From Acinetobacter sp. A47 (GTDB lineage Bacteria > Pseudomonadota > Gammaproteobacteria > Pseudomonadales > Moraxellaceae), in assembly GCF_000805455.1 (NCBI RefSeq), contig NZ_JSUS01000032.1, forward strand, positions 310,001 through 374,000: 64,000 bases of DNA, written 5' to 3'. A model generated the notes under the pieces. The model worked only from the letters and a program-made list of their open reading frames with translations, had not been told where the DNA came from and did not search any database. How positions within the stretch are numbered: the stretch's first letter is position 1; every line of letters starts with the position of its first letter. Position numbers and translations under genes: made by a program. Positions 53,339 to 62,641 of this stretch are shown piece by piece.

Positions 53339-54349
53339 TTAATTTTGTACGGATTGCTGAAATAATTCTTTATAACGACGGCATTGTTCAGCAGTTAAGG
53401 CAAAAATACCAGAACCACCTTTCTGGAAAGTCAGCCAATGGAAGTCAACTGTGTTGAAGTTCTGGCGCATTGCCCATTCAGAGTTACCCACTTCAATCAC
53501 AATCAAGCCATCTTCCGTCAGATAATCAGCTGCCTGAGCAAGCATTTTACGGACTAGATCCAGGCCATCCTGACCTGCCGCCAGCGCAAGCTCTGGCTCA
53601 TGCAGGAATTCTTCTGGCAAATCTGCCATATCTTCAGCATCAACATAAGGCGGATTGCTGACAATCAGGTCATATTGATTTTCAGCAGGAATTTTCGAGA
53701 ACAGATCAGACTCAAGCAAAGCGACCTGATATTGCTTGTCGTGATGCTCGGTATTGATTGAGGCAACTTCCAGTGCTTCTTTGGAAATATCAGTGGCATC
53801 AACCTCGGCATCCGGATACGCATATGCCAAGGCAATCGCGATACAACCAGAACCTGTGCACATATCCAGAATACGTTGTGGTGTTTTCGGATTGTTATTT
53901 TCAGGCAGGTTATTTAAGGCTTCCAGCATACGGCCATTTTCATCAAGGCAGTATGGTGCAAAACGCTGTTCGATCAACTCGGCAATCGGTGAACGTGGAA
54001 TCAGCACGCGCTCATCAACATAAAATGGTTTATTGAAGAAATAAGCCAGATTCAGCAAATATGAAGTTGGAATACGATCATTGATACGACGTTCCAGCAA
54101 ACTTAAAAATTCAGCTTTTTCACTTGGCAATAACTTGGCATCTAAAATCTCGGCATCCGCATTCCACTCAAGTAACAGGGTCTGTAGCACCAAGGCAGAG
54201 CTTTCTGCAAAGTAATCCTGAGTACCCTGACCTAAGTGTGCATCATATTGACGAAGTGCGGTTACACCAAAACGGACAAAATCTCGGATGGTAACTAGGT
54301 TTTCAGCCGCTTCTTGTAAATGTTCAGGGCTGATTGTAGGTCGCTCCAC
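53339..54349 (-). CDS. prmB: Ribosomal protein uL3 N5-glutamine methyltransferase
   Basis: A 336-residue class I methyltransferase that methylates a glutamine of ribosomal protein L3. The N-terminal helical domain (about 1-110) is followed by a Rossmann domain with ILDMCTGSGCIAIALAYAYP (SAM motif I) and LIVSNPPYVDAEDM, in which NPPY binds the target glutamine amide. The long N-terminal domain and aroC downstream distinguish PrmB from the release-factor enzyme PrmC. Confidence 0.95.
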   Translation of the reverse strand: MERPTISPEHLQEAAENLVTIRDFVRFGVTALRQYDAHLGQGTQDYFAESSALVLQTLLLEWNADAEILDAKLLPSEKAEFLSLLERRINDRIPTSYLLNLAYFFNKPFYVDERVLIPRSPIAELIEQRFAPYCLDENGRMLEALNNLPENNNPKTPQRILDMCTGSGCIAIALAYAYPDAEVDATDISKEALEVASINTEHHDKQYQVALLESDLFSKIPAENQYDLIVSNPPYVDAEDMADLPEEFLHEPELALAAGQDGLDLVRKMLAQAADYLTEDGLIVIEVGNSEWAMRQNFNTVDFHWLTFQKGGSGIFALTAEQCRRYKELFQQSVQN

Positions 54350-54418
54350 TTAGGCGTCTCCAAAAGTGCTAATTGCAAAACGCTTTATTCTAACGGGATT
54401 AAGATTGATTTAACAATA

Positions 54419-54450
54419 AAAAAACCGCCTCTCTACAAGAAGCGGTCTTT
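54419..54450 (-). terminator. Terminator of trpB
   Basis: On the minus strand a CCGCTTCT / AGAGGCGG-type stem (one mismatch) is followed by a T tract, 25 bases after the trpB stop. Confidence 0.8.
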
Positions 54451-54475
54451 TACAGCCTAATCGCCAGAAAAAAGC

Positions 54476-55684
54476 TTATAAGCCTAATTTTTCTGCCACA
54501 TAGTCCGAGTCCTTATCACCACGGCCCGAAAGGTTAACCACAATCTTGATGTTCTTGTCCATATTCGGTGCTTCACGTAAAGCCCATGCCACGGCATGTG
54601 AGCTTTCCAGTGCCGGTACAATCCCTTCCACACGTGAAAGTGTCATAAACGCATCAAGACATTCCTGATCTGTTGCGGTGTCATAGTGCACACGGCCCAG
54701 CTCCTTCAGGAAACTATGTTGTGGCCCGACACCGGGATAATCCAGACCTGAAGCAATGGAATGCACTGGTAACGGCTCGCCTTGTTCATCTTCCAGTACA
54801 TAACATGCCATCCCGTGAATCTGGCCCGGTTTGCCTAGCGTCAAGGTAGCAGAGTGCTTATCGGTATCCAGTCCATGTCCAGCTGGCTCAACGCCCACCA
54901 GTTTCACCCCGCTTTCATTTAGAAATGCGGTAAATGCACCAATCGCATTGGAACCACCACCGACACAAGCCACTACATAATCCGGATTCTGGCCAAAATG
55001 CGCATTGGATTGTTGTTTGATTTCCTTGCCAATAATCGACTGAAAATCGCGTACCATTTTAGGAAACGGGTGTGGCCCCACCACTGAACCAATGGCATAC
55101 AGGTAATTTTTCGGATCTTTTAAATACTCTTCAAAAGCACTATCGACTGCATCTTTTAAAGTGGCTGTCCCTTGAGTCACCGAAACCAGTTTTGCACCCA
55201 ATATTTTCATCTTTACGACATTGGGATGCTCTTTTTCGATATCCACTTGTCCCATATGAATTTCACATGGTATACCAACCAGCGCACAGGCCGTTGCCAG
55301 TGCTACACCGTGCTGTCCTGCGCCTGTCTCGGCAATGACTTTGGTTTTGCCCATATACTTGGCAAGTAAAGCTTCACCTAAGCAGTGATTGATCTTATGC
55401 GCACCAGTATGGTTTAAGTCTTCACGTTTCAGATAAATCTGTGCACCACCCAGTTGTTCAGATAACCGCTTGGCATAAAACAATGGGCTTGGTCGACCGA
55501 CATAATTTTTGAATAGGTCATTCAGCTCGTCCTGAAACTCGGCCGTATGGCGAATCTCCTCATAAGCCGCATTGATCTCATCCATGGCCTCTTTTAAGTG
55601 AGGTGGAATAAACTGACCGCCAAAATTGCCAAAGAAACCTGCTTCATCGGGTAAAGCAACCCCATTGATTTGATGTTCCATCAT
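54476..55684 (-). CDS. trpB: Tryptophan synthase beta chain
   Basis: A 402-residue PLP enzyme that joins indole and serine to tryptophan. The PLP lysine is in [22 protein letters not shown]; the phosphate-binding loop is [12 protein letters not shown], and [12 protein letters not shown] and SGRGDKD are family blocks. trpA is not adjacent: the downstream genes are prmB and aroC, so the alpha subunit must be encoded elsewhere. The ATG doublet at 55684/55681 leaves the start ambiguous by one codon. Confidence 0.97.
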   Translation of the reverse strand: MMEHQINGVALPDEAGFFGNFGGQFIPPHLKEAMDEINAAYEEIRHTAEFQDELNDLFKNYVGRPSPLFYAKRLSEQLGGAQIYLKREDLNHTGAHKINHCLGEALLAKYMGKTKVIAETGAGQHGVALATACALVGIPCEIHMGQVDIEKEHPNVVKMKILGAKLVSVTQGTATLKDAVDSAFEEYLKDPKNYLYAIGSVVGPHPFPKMVRDFQSIIGKEIKQQSNAHFGQNPDYVVACVGGGSNAIGAFTAFLNESGVKLVGVEPAGHGLDTDKHSATLTLGKPGQIHGMACYVLEDEQGEPLPVHSIASGLDYPGVGPQHSFLKELGRVHYDTATDQECLDAFMTLSRVEGIVPALESSHAVAWALREAPNMDKNIKIVVNLSGRGDKDSDYVAEKLGL

Positions 55685-55723
55685 TATTCCTGTTTTTATA
55701 AAGTTGTCGTCTGAATATAAATA

Positions 55724-56911
55724 TTAACGCGATAAGTAGCGTGTCATGTCTTCAATGCCTTTCAGCGTCATCGGAAACATATGATTTTCAAAAATGTCTT
55801 TAATCCAGTTAATGGTCTGGGTGTAATGCCAATAGCCTTCCATTTCAGGATTTAACCAGGCAGTTTTATCGAAATGCTGGCGTAAACGTCTCAGCCACAC
55901 TTCACCCGCTTCATCATTCATATACTCAACCGAGCCACCGACCGACTTTAACTCATACGGCGCCATACTGGCATCACCCACCACAATCACCCGATAGTCA
56001 CGGCCATAAGTATGCAACAGATCCCAGGTATTCATGCGGGTTGCACTACGACGGTGATTGTCCTTCCAGACATAGTCATACAGGCAGTTATGGAAATAGA
56101 AATATTCCAGCGTTTTAAACTCGGATTTGGCTGCACTAAACAGCTTTTCGCATTCAGCGATATAGGCATCCATTGAGCCGCCAACATCAAACAGCATCAA
56201 CACCTTAATGCGGTTACGACGCTCCGGTACCAGTTGTACATCCAGAATACCCTGTTTGGCGGTTTCACGGATGGTGCCATCGACATCCAGTTCTTCAGCC
56301 GCTCCCTGACGGGCAAACTTGCGTAAACGGCGCAAGGCAATTTGCATCTGGCGGGTTCCCAGCACCTGATCATCGTCCAGATTCTGGTATTTACGTTGCT
56401 CCCAGACTTTTACCGCCGAACGTTTACGCCCGGGCCCGCCAATCCTGACACCTTCCGGATGATCACCAAAGGCACCAAAAGGTGAAGTCCCTCCTGTACC
56501 AATCATACGGTTGCCGCCCTGATGCTTCTTATGCTGTTCACGCAAACGCTCTTCCAGCATTTTCATCAGCTCTTCCAGCGAACCGGCCTTTTGCAGTTCT
56601 GCACGTTGTTCAGGCGTCAGATGCTTTTCCAGCAGCTCAAGGTCAAACCAGTCTTTCGGTAGTTTGTGAACCTGTTTCAGCAATTCATCCAGATCAAAGG
56701 TGTCGATACCATCAAAATAATCTTTGATGGCGCGATCAAACTTGTCAAAAAAGCGTTCGTCTTTGACCAGCACCGTTTTCGCCAACTGATAGAACTCGTT
56801 CTGATCTGCAAACACAAGTCCTGAAGCAACAGCCTGATTGAGATCGATGAGCTCACGTGTCGTAACCGGTACGCCATATTTGCGTAAGGTGTAAAACAGT
56901 CGCACAAACAT
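55724..56911 (-). CDS. VWA-domain protein, CoxE-like, partner of MoxR ATPase
   Basis: A 395-residue protein with an N-terminal helical region (about 1-130, VRLFYTLRKYGVPVTTRELID) and a C-terminal von Willebrand factor A domain (about 215-395). The metal-ion-dependent adhesion motif, usually DxSxS, reads MLFDVGGSMDAYI. CoxE-type proteins work with MoxR AAA+ ATPases in assembling or activating other proteins, for example metal-enzyme maturation. It lies 12 bases after the MoxR gene in the same operon. The client protein is not in this window. Confidence 0.88.
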   Translation of the reverse strand: MFVRLFYTLRKYGVPVTTRELIDLNQAVASGLVFADQNEFYQLAKTVLVKDERFFDKFDRAIKDYFDGIDTFDLDELLKQVHKLPKDWFDLELLEKHLTPEQRAELQKAGSLEELMKMLEERLREQHKKHQGGNRMIGTGGTSPFGAFGDHPEGVRIGGPGRKRSAVKVWEQRKYQNLDDDQVLGTRQMQIALRRLRKFARQGAAEELDVDGTIRETAKQGILDVQLVPERRNRIKVLMLFDVGGSMDAYIAECEKLFSAAKSEFKTLEYFYFHNCLYDYVWKDNHRRSATRMNTWDLLHTYGRDYRVIVVGDASMAPYELKSVGGSVEYMNDEAGEVWLRRLRQHFDKTAWLNPEMEGYWHYTQTINWIKDIFENHMFPMTLKGIEDMTRYLSR

Positions 56912-56923
56912 TGCTAAACACTC

Positions 56924-57775
56924 TTAACGGCGTGACATAAAGGCTAGACGTTCAAGCAACTGCACATCCTGTTCATTTTTGATCAGGGCACCATACAATG
57001 GTGGAATGGCTTTTGTTTTGTCGTGGTTACGCAAGACATCTTCCGGCATATCATCTGCCATGAGCAGGCTTAGCCAGTCGATCAGCTCCGAGGTTGAAGG
57101 AGGTTTCTTCAGGTTTGGAACATCACGTAATTTAAAGAAAACCTGTAATGCCTCATTGACCAGAGTTGTTGAAATATTCGGGAAATGGACAGCAATAATG
57201 TCACGCATGGTTGCTTCGTCCGGGAACTCGATATAATGGAAGAAACAGCGACGCAAGAATGCATCTGGCAGCTCCTTCTCATTATTCGAGGTAATAATCA
57301 CGATCGGGCGTTGTGTGGCGGTAATGGTTTCACCCGTCTCATAGACATAAAACGACATTTTGTCGAGTTCATGCAGCAAGTCATTCGGAAACTCGATATC
57401 CGCCTTGTCAATTTCATCAATTAACAATACACAACGCTCTTCGCTGGTAAATGCTTCCCACAATTTACCCGGCTTGATGTAGTTTTTAATGTCGTAGACA
57501 CGATCATCACCGAGCTGGCTATCACGCAAACGCGAAACGGCATCATACTCATACAGGCCTTGCTGGGCTTTGGTGGTCGATTTGATATGCCAGGTAATCA
57601 GCTTTAAACCCAGACTGGCAGCAACCTGTTCTGCCAGCAAGGTTTTCCCTGTACCCGGCTCGCCTTTAACCAGCAATGGCTTTTGTAGGGCACGTGCAGC
57701 TTTCACTGCAAGTTTTAAGCTATCGGTCGCGATATATTGATCTGTACCCGCGAAGTGTTGTGTATCAGCAGACAT
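56924..57775 (-). CDS. MoxR-family AAA+ ATPase
   Basis: A 283-residue chaperone-like ATPase. Walker A is VKGEPGTGKTLLAEQ, Walker B is CVLLIDEIDKAD, sensor 1 lies in VIITSNNEKELPDAFLRRCFFHYIEFP (with the arginine finger), and sensor 2 in the C-terminal helices (PPSTSELIDWL). With the CoxE-like VWA protein it forms a two-component unit that remodels or loads metal into a target. The gene starts 36 bases after the small membrane-protein gene. Family certain, target unknown. Confidence 0.93.
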   Translation of the reverse strand: MSADTQHFAGTDQYIATDSLKLAVKAARALQKPLLVKGEPGTGKTLLAEQVAASLGLKLITWHIKSTTKAQQGLYEYDAVSRLRDSQLGDDRVYDIKNYIKPGKLWEAFTSEERCVLLIDEIDKADIEFPNDLLHELDKMSFYVYETGETITATQRPIVIITSNNEKELPDAFLRRCFFHYIEFPDEATMRDIIAVHFPNISTTLVNEALQVFFKLRDVPNLKKPPSTSELIDWLSLLMADDMPEDVLRNHDKTKAIPPLYGALIKNEQDVQLLERLAFMSRR

Positions 57776-57810
57776 TTAAAAACCTTATTTTTCTATATTT
57801 AACTTAGTAT

Positions 57811-58197
57811 CTAAACTGAACGTGCAGTTTTATTTGCAGTGTATTTTGACCAGCAGAAGCCCATAAGCAAGCCAATACCAATGACAAATAAAATCAGTGA
57901 TAAGTTTGACCAGATCAAGACTTGTTCCTTGGTCAGAACACCGAAAATCAAGCCAAAAATGGCAGGTGCCAAGGCTGAGTTCGGACCTTCTGAAATAGAC
58001 GGCGTAGCAAGAACTGCAAACGCCACAATCCACAGGATTCCCCCGACTGGATTTGGCAGGCGTGACATCAAACGATACCAGCACCACAATGCAATTATTG
58101 TCCCCGTAACATAAACAATGATCGCTACATTTTCTTCAGGAAACTGATCCAGTACCGAAAGAATATTCGACCAAATTGCTGTTAACGTTTCAAGCAC
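57811..58197 (-). CDS. Small inner-membrane protein of unknown function, coupled to ycgL
   Basis: A 128-residue protein with four transmembrane segments (about 22-42, 50-70, 76-92 and 94-113). It starts at a GTG at 58197 that overlaps the ycgL stop by 8 bases (GGTGCTTGA), with GAGGG upstream, so translation is coupled. It sits between ycgL and the MoxR gene on the same strand. No family recognised. Confidence 0.72.
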   Translation of the reverse strand: MLETLTAIWSNILSVLDQFPEENVAIIVYVTGTIIALWCWYRLMSRLPNPVGGILWIVAFAVLATPSISEGPNSALAPAIFGLIFGVLTKEQVLIWSNLSLILFVIGIGLLMGFCWSKYTANKTARSV

Positions 58198-58495
58198 CGC
58201 GTAAGCCCTCTGGTTCTACCGCATGCGGATTGATTAATCCCTCTGGCGGCATCTGAATAAAAAAGCCCTTGGTTTGCAATGAATCTAAAACATGCAGAAC
58301 GTTGACACGTGCAAGTTTACGCTCATTGTGAAGTTCTAAATGCATAACAAACGTGGCTTTACCAAACGCTTGTAAAACGGCTTCCGGAACACCTTCAAAT
58401 GGATTCTCAGGTTCCTTGTCATCAGGATAATTTGGACGAGCAATATACATATACATTTCATCTTTCTTGCTCGATCTATAAATATCGCAGTGCAT
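58190..58495 (-). CDS. ycgL: YcgL-domain protein
   Basis: A 101-residue cytoplasmic protein with the YcgL signature: [20 protein letters not shown], then [20 protein letters not shown] and [15 protein letters not shown]. The family is a small alpha/beta fold common in gammaproteobacteria and often encoded beside rnd, as here. Its role is unsettled. It overlaps the following membrane-protein gene. Confidence 0.9.
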   Translation of the reverse strand: MHCDIYRSSKKDEMYMYIARPNYPDDKEPENPFEGVPEAVLQAFGKATFVMHLELHNERKLARVNVLHVLDSLQTKGFFIQMPPEGLINPHAVEPEGLRGA

Positions 58496-58841
58496 GTTTA
58501 CTCACATCTATTAACAATCAAAGACAGCATACATGAAAATAAAAATGGATACATTAAGGATTGTTAACGCCAGAGTCGTCTTTTCAATTCATACATCATT
58601 TCTGGCTGTCACATTCCATGCTACAAAACAGACAGGATGCCGTGTACTCTTTTGAACGCATTACCCCGGATGTTCCAAGCGACATATCAGCTGAGGGTTG
58701 CAGCTCAATGATCACCTTTTTAAGTACATTTATACCAGTCAAAGAAAAATTTCAAATTGCAGCCCTGATTTGAACCAGTCCCCAAGACGAGATAATCAAA
58801 CACAGCGTGACAGGATCGTCATAGAGTTAGCTGATCAATAC
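58496..58841. other. Intergenic region between rnd and ycgL
   Basis: 346 bases with no convincing gene; short plus-strand frames here lack ribosome sites and family character. The promoter of the ycgL operon must lie at its left end (minus strand). Confidence 0.45.
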
Positions 58842-58867
58842 AAAAAAAAAGAGCCAGTTATTGGCTC
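58842..58867 (-). terminator. Terminator of rnd
   Basis: On the minus strand GAGCCA-ATAAC-TGGCTC followed by nine T, beginning 14 bases after the rnd stop. Confidence 0.92.
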
Positions 58868-58880
58868 CTTTATAACGATT

Positions 58881-60023
58881 TTAACGGGCAACTTTCATCT
58901 GGTTTGCCAGATATTGAATATCTTCCTGTAACAAGGCAATCAGTGGCCGCGTCAGCAGGTCATAACGCCATCCCATGAGATAGCCCGGCAAATGCTGCTC
59001 GTCCAGATGAAAGACCACATGTTCATAGATAGCATTCATCCATTTTTTACGCAGCAATATCTCTTTCGGAATACCGGTCTGTAGCACGACATTGGCAATC
59101 AAGGCATCAATTTTTGGTGCAACTTCCTTTGAATTGCTCTTTACCGGCCGGGCCATACGCAATGGCCATTCATTTTCGGGAGGTAAAAACTTCAACAAAT
59201 CCAGAATGGTTTTACCATGCTCACGGACGACATTGGGACGTATGTCTTTAATCTGGGCCAGCTGAAAGTTATTGCGTGGATTCTTCTCGACCAGATCGAT
59301 CATGGTGGCATTTTTAAGAATAAAACTGCGAGGCTGGTTTAAGGCCTTGGTAATCTGTTCGCGCCAGATGCTTAACTGCTGCAGCTGCATCAACTCACGG
59401 CGTGAATGACGATAGTTGCCAATGTCTGTATAGAGCTCTGCAAGAGGCGTTTCCATTGCAATCTCTTTGGTCAGATTCTGGCAATCTTCCAGCACATATT
59501 GATACAGCCCTTTCGCCTTTAGATCCGTTTTCAGGGTATCGGCCAGTCGGGTCAGGTAAATCACGTCATTTGCCGCATAACACATTTGCTCCTGGGTCAG
59601 CGGTCTGGCCAGCCAGTCAGAGCGGGTCTGGTCTTTTTCAATCTCGATATCGAGACACTTTTTTAATGCATTCTGATAGCTGACCTGCAAGCCATGCCCA
59701 AGAAATGCCATTGCAATCTGGGTGTCAAATACATTATTCAGTGGTTTTTGATCTGCATAATGATAGATCAGATCAATATCTTCACCACAAGCATGAAAAA
59801 TGTTCTGTTGTGCTGCAAAAATTTTAGGCCAGAAATCGGTCAGATCCAGAGCTGCGCCGTCCAGTAACACAATCTGGCCATTTAAATTGATCTGGAAAAC
59901 ACCAAGTTTAGGATATAGGGTATCGACCTTAATAAACTCGGTATCAAGTGCATAGGTGGAACATTGTTCCATCTGACGAAGGAGAACAGCTAAATCGGGT
60001 TGCTGCTGGATAAACTGAAACAT
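58881..60023 (-). CDS. rnd: Ribonuclease D
   Basis: A 380-residue 3'-5' exoribonuclease acting on tRNA precursors. It has the DEDD exonuclease domain (about 15-180): TYALDTEFIKVDT gives the first Asp and Glu, HACGEDIDLIYHY the second Asp, and CYAANDVIYLTRL the last Asp with the Tyr of the DEDDy type. An HRDC domain follows (about 210-290; LQQLSIWREQITKALNQPR). Length agrees with RNase D. It stands alone, with a strong terminator. Confidence 0.96.
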   Translation of the reverse strand: MFQFIQQQPDLAVLLRQMEQCSTYALDTEFIKVDTLYPKLGVFQINLNGQIVLLDGAALDLTDFWPKIFAAQQNIFHACGEDIDLIYHYADQKPLNNVFDTQIAMAFLGHGLQVSYQNALKKCLDIEIEKDQTRSDWLARPLTQEQMCYAANDVIYLTRLADTLKTDLKAKGLYQYVLEDCQNLTKEIAMETPLAELYTDIGNYRHSRRELMQLQQLSIWREQITKALNQPRSFILKNATMIDLVEKNPRNNFQLAQIKDIRPNVVREHGKTILDLLKFLPPENEWPLRMARPVKSNSKEVAPKIDALIANVVLQTGIPKEILLRKKWMNAIYEHVVFHLDEQHLPGYLMGWRYDLLTRPLIALLQEDIQYLANQMKVAR

Positions 60024-60315
60024 GTGTGCTCAAATAAAATAATATAGAACCATATGCAATAGAACTGCCAAAAAGCAGCGCTTGCTTAACTGAAAATAAA
60101 TACAAAAATAAAGCTAATCGGTAGTCCACATGTCAAACATGAAATTACTCCTGTTCCCTTCATCAAAAAACGAAAATCCTTTTCGCTTGCTCATAGTGCC
60201 ACAAATCATCGTAAATAGATCTACGATAATGTAAGACAACGTGTAAAATTTAATTATTTGTTTAAATTAACAGCATGAATTTAATATAAATATACGAAAA
60301 TGCACAAGAAAGCTG

Positions 60316-60912
60316 CTATTTCATGCGCATCCGGTTGTGTACAGCCTGACTCAAGGTATGACTATCAACGTATTCCAGCTCGCCACCTTGAGGCACACCC
60401 TGTGCAATTCGGGTCATCTGAATGGGCAAATGTTTGGTCGCTTCAACCAGATAGTGGGCGGTCGCTTGCCCTTCCACCGTGGCATTGGTGGCCAGAATCA
60501 CTTCCTGAATCTGTCCTTCACTGAGGCGCTGAATCAGATAGGGAATTCCGATTTCTTCTGGGCCTATTCCATCTAAAGGTGATAAATGTCCACCCAGAAC
60601 ATGGTATTTACCACGGAAACTGCCACTTTGTTCAATCGCCATGACATCGGCTGGTGATTCAACCACGCACAGCAACTGCTCATCCCGCTCTACGGAAGCA
60701 CAAATATCACAAACATCATGTTCTGTTAACGAGTGACATACTCGGCATTCATGGATATGGCTGGATGCTTCATGTAAGGCATAAGACAATGCAAAGGCAC
60801 CTTCACGGTTTTTCATTAATAAATGCAATGCCATACGCTGTGCTGATTTCGGACCGACACTCGGCAAGATCCGTAATGCCTGAACCAGCTGTTCAAATCG
60901 TTCACTAAACAC
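60316..60912 (-). CDS. recR: Recombination protein RecR
   Basis: A 198-residue recombination mediator that works with RecF/RecO to load RecA at gaps. It shows the N-terminal helix-hairpin-helix (LVQALRILPSVGPKSAQRMA), the zinc finger CRVCHSLTEHDVCDIC (four Cys) and the TOPRIM domain with LLCVVESPADVMAIEQSG. It follows ybaB, the usual arrangement, though 82 bases with two hairpins separate them here. Confidence 0.96.
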   Translation of the reverse strand: MFSERFEQLVQALRILPSVGPKSAQRMALHLLMKNREGAFALSYALHEASSHIHECRVCHSLTEHDVCDICASVERDEQLLCVVESPADVMAIEQSGSFRGKYHVLGGHLSPLDGIGPEEIGIPYLIQRLSEGQIQEVILATNATVEGQATAHYLVEATKHLPIQMTRIAQGVPQGGELEYVDSHTLSQAVHNRMRMK

Positions 60913-60940
60913 AAATTCACTCTCATAATCTCCCCTAACC

Positions 60941-60983
60941 CCTCTTCAATGAAGAGGAGAACACCTCCCTAAAAAAAGGGAGG
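60941..60983. repeat. Two hairpins between ybaB and recR
   Basis: CCTCTTC-aat-GAAGAGG (60941-60957) and CCTCCCT / AGGGAGG with a 6-base A loop (60964-60983), flanked by further CCCCT and GGGAGGG runs. The purine/pyrimidine-biased paired sequence looks like a dispersed intergenic repeat inserted in the operon. It may weaken read-through from ybaB to recR. Confidence 0.65.
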
Positions 60984-60994
60984 CTGGGAGGGAT

Positions 60995-61324
60995 TTAAAA
61001 TAAGCCAGACAAACCAGGTGGCAAGCCCATACCCGAATTGGCAGCCTGAAGTTTTTCTTCTGAAATGGCTTCCGCCTGACGTGCAGCATCATTCATTGCT
61101 GCGGCAATCAGATCTTCAATCATGTCTGCTTCATCCTGTAACAGTTCAGGACTAATTTCGATACGCTTAACCACATTGCGGCAAGTCATCGTCACTTTCA
61201 CCAGACCACCGCCAGCTTCTGCATGAACTTCAGTTTTTGCAAGCTCTTCTTTGGCTTTTTTCAGGTTGGATTCCATATCTTTTTGCATGCGCTGAGCTTG
61301 CTGCATGAGCATATTAATGTTCAT
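60995..61324 (-). CDS. ybaB: YbaB/EbfC family nucleoid-associated protein
   Basis: A 109-residue dimeric DNA-binding protein. It has the long N-terminal helix ([20 protein letters not shown]), a central sheet ([24 protein letters not shown]) and a C-terminal helix with the Met/Gly/Pro-rich end [12 protein letters not shown] typical of the family. It coats DNA and affects expression broadly. It lies 12 bases after metZ on the same strand and upstream of recR. Confidence 0.95.
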   Translation of the reverse strand: MNINMLMQQAQRMQKDMESNLKKAKEELAKTEVHAEAGGGLVKVTMTCRNVVKRIEISPELLQDEADMIEDLIAAAMNDAARQAEAISEEKLQAANSGMGLPPGLSGLF

Positions 61325-61336
61325 AACTTTCTCTCG

Positions 61337-62524
61337 TTAAATTAAATCTAATCCGCGTGACAAGTCGCGAATAATATCATCAATGTCTTCTAAACCAACA
61401 GACACACGAATCAAGCCTTCTTCAATTCCTGCAGCTTGTTTAGCTTCAGCCGACATTCTACCATGCGAGGTGGTCGCCGGATGTGTAATTGTTGACTTAA
61501 CGTCACCCAGATTACTGGTAATAGATAAGAAACGGGTGTTGTCAATCACGGTCCAGGCACCGGTACGCTCGCCTTTTACCACAAAGGATACGACACCGCC
61601 AAAACCCTTTTGTTGTTTTTTCGCGAGTTCATGTCCAGGATGATCTGGCAAACCGGCATAATAGACTTTTTCCACTTTTTCGTGCTGGTGTAACCATTCA
61701 GCCAGTTTTTGAGCACTTTCACAGTGGGCTTTCATACGGATGCTCAGTGTTTCCAGCCCTTTCAAGAAGATCCATGCATTAAATGGACTCATTGAATTAC
61801 CCAGGGTACGAATTACACCATTAATTTCTTCAAGCAAGTCATGCTTGCCAACCACTGCACCGCCAAGCGCACGCCCTTGACCATCGATATATTTGGTTGC
61901 TGAATACAATACCAGATCGGCACCAAACTTGATCGGTTGCTGCAATACCGGGGTACAGAAACAGTTATCGACAGCAAACAAAGCCCCATTGGCATGGGCG
62001 ATATCTGCAATCGCCTGCATATCACCGACTTGCGCCAACGGATTGGACGGCGTTTCGATAAACAGGATACGGGTATTCGGACGAATCGCCTTCTTCCAGC
62101 CGTCAAGATCACCCAGATCAACAAAGGTTACTTCTACTGCAAACTTTGCAACATATTTTTCAAACAAGGCAATGATTGAACCAAACACGGCACGGGAACA
62201 GATGACATGATCACCAGCCTTTAGATAAGCCATGCACATTGCATGTACCGCTGCCATACCCGAACTGGTTGCCACTGCACGTTCTGCACCGTCCATAACC
62301 GCCAGACGTTTTTCAAAAGCCTGTACGGTCGGATTGGTATAGCGTGAATAGGTGTTGCCGGCAATTTGTCCTGAAAACTTTGCAGCCGCATCAGCTGCGC
62401 TTTCACATACAAATGATGAGGTTAAAAAGATTGGCTCGCTATGCTCACCCTCAGAGGTACGATCATGCCCTGTGCGAATTGCCAGTGTTTCTAGTTGGTA
62501 TTCTAAATCATCGCTTGGATTCAT
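61337..62524 (-). CDS. metZ: O-succinylhomoserine sulfhydrylase
   Basis: A 395-residue PLP enzyme of the Cys/Met gamma family that makes homocysteine directly from O-succinylhomoserine and sulfide. The N-terminus RTGHDRTSEGEHSEPIFLTS is MetZ-like; YSRYTNPTV binds the neighbouring PLP, SSGMAAVHA binds phosphate, and the PLP lysine lies in YSATKYIDGQGR. FLSITSNLGDVKSTITHPA is the substrate block. I start at the ATG at 62524 (MNPSDDLEYQL) with AAGG upstream; an in-frame start at 62596 adds 24 residues not seen in the family. Confidence 0.93.
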   Translation of the reverse strand: MNPSDDLEYQLETLAIRTGHDRTSEGEHSEPIFLTSSFVCESAADAAAKFSGQIAGNTYSRYTNPTVQAFEKRLAVMDGAERAVATSSGMAAVHAMCMAYLKAGDHVICSRAVFGSIIALFEKYVAKFAVEVTFVDLGDLDGWKKAIRPNTRILFIETPSNPLAQVGDMQAIADIAHANGALFAVDNCFCTPVLQQPIKFGADLVLYSATKYIDGQGRALGGAVVGKHDLLEEINGVIRTLGNSMSPFNAWIFLKGLETLSIRMKAHCESAQKLAEWLHQHEKVEKVYYAGLPDHPGHELAKKQQKGFGGVVSFVVKGERTGAWTVIDNTRFLSITSNLGDVKSTITHPATTSHGRMSAEAKQAAGIEEGLIRVSVGLEDIDDIIRDLSRGLDLI

Positions 62525-62641
62525 CGTTTTGTATGCCTTATGATCATAATGTCGAAAAGTGCCAATATTTTGATCGCCTAGGGTATTTAAGGTCAAGGCG
62601 TAAGATGAAATTATCGCTTAGACTTCGTGCAATCTTGACTC

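Noticed and set aside
58561..58931. Two short plus-strand ORFs between ycgL and rnd
   Set aside because: No ribosome sites or family character, and the second runs through the rnd terminator.
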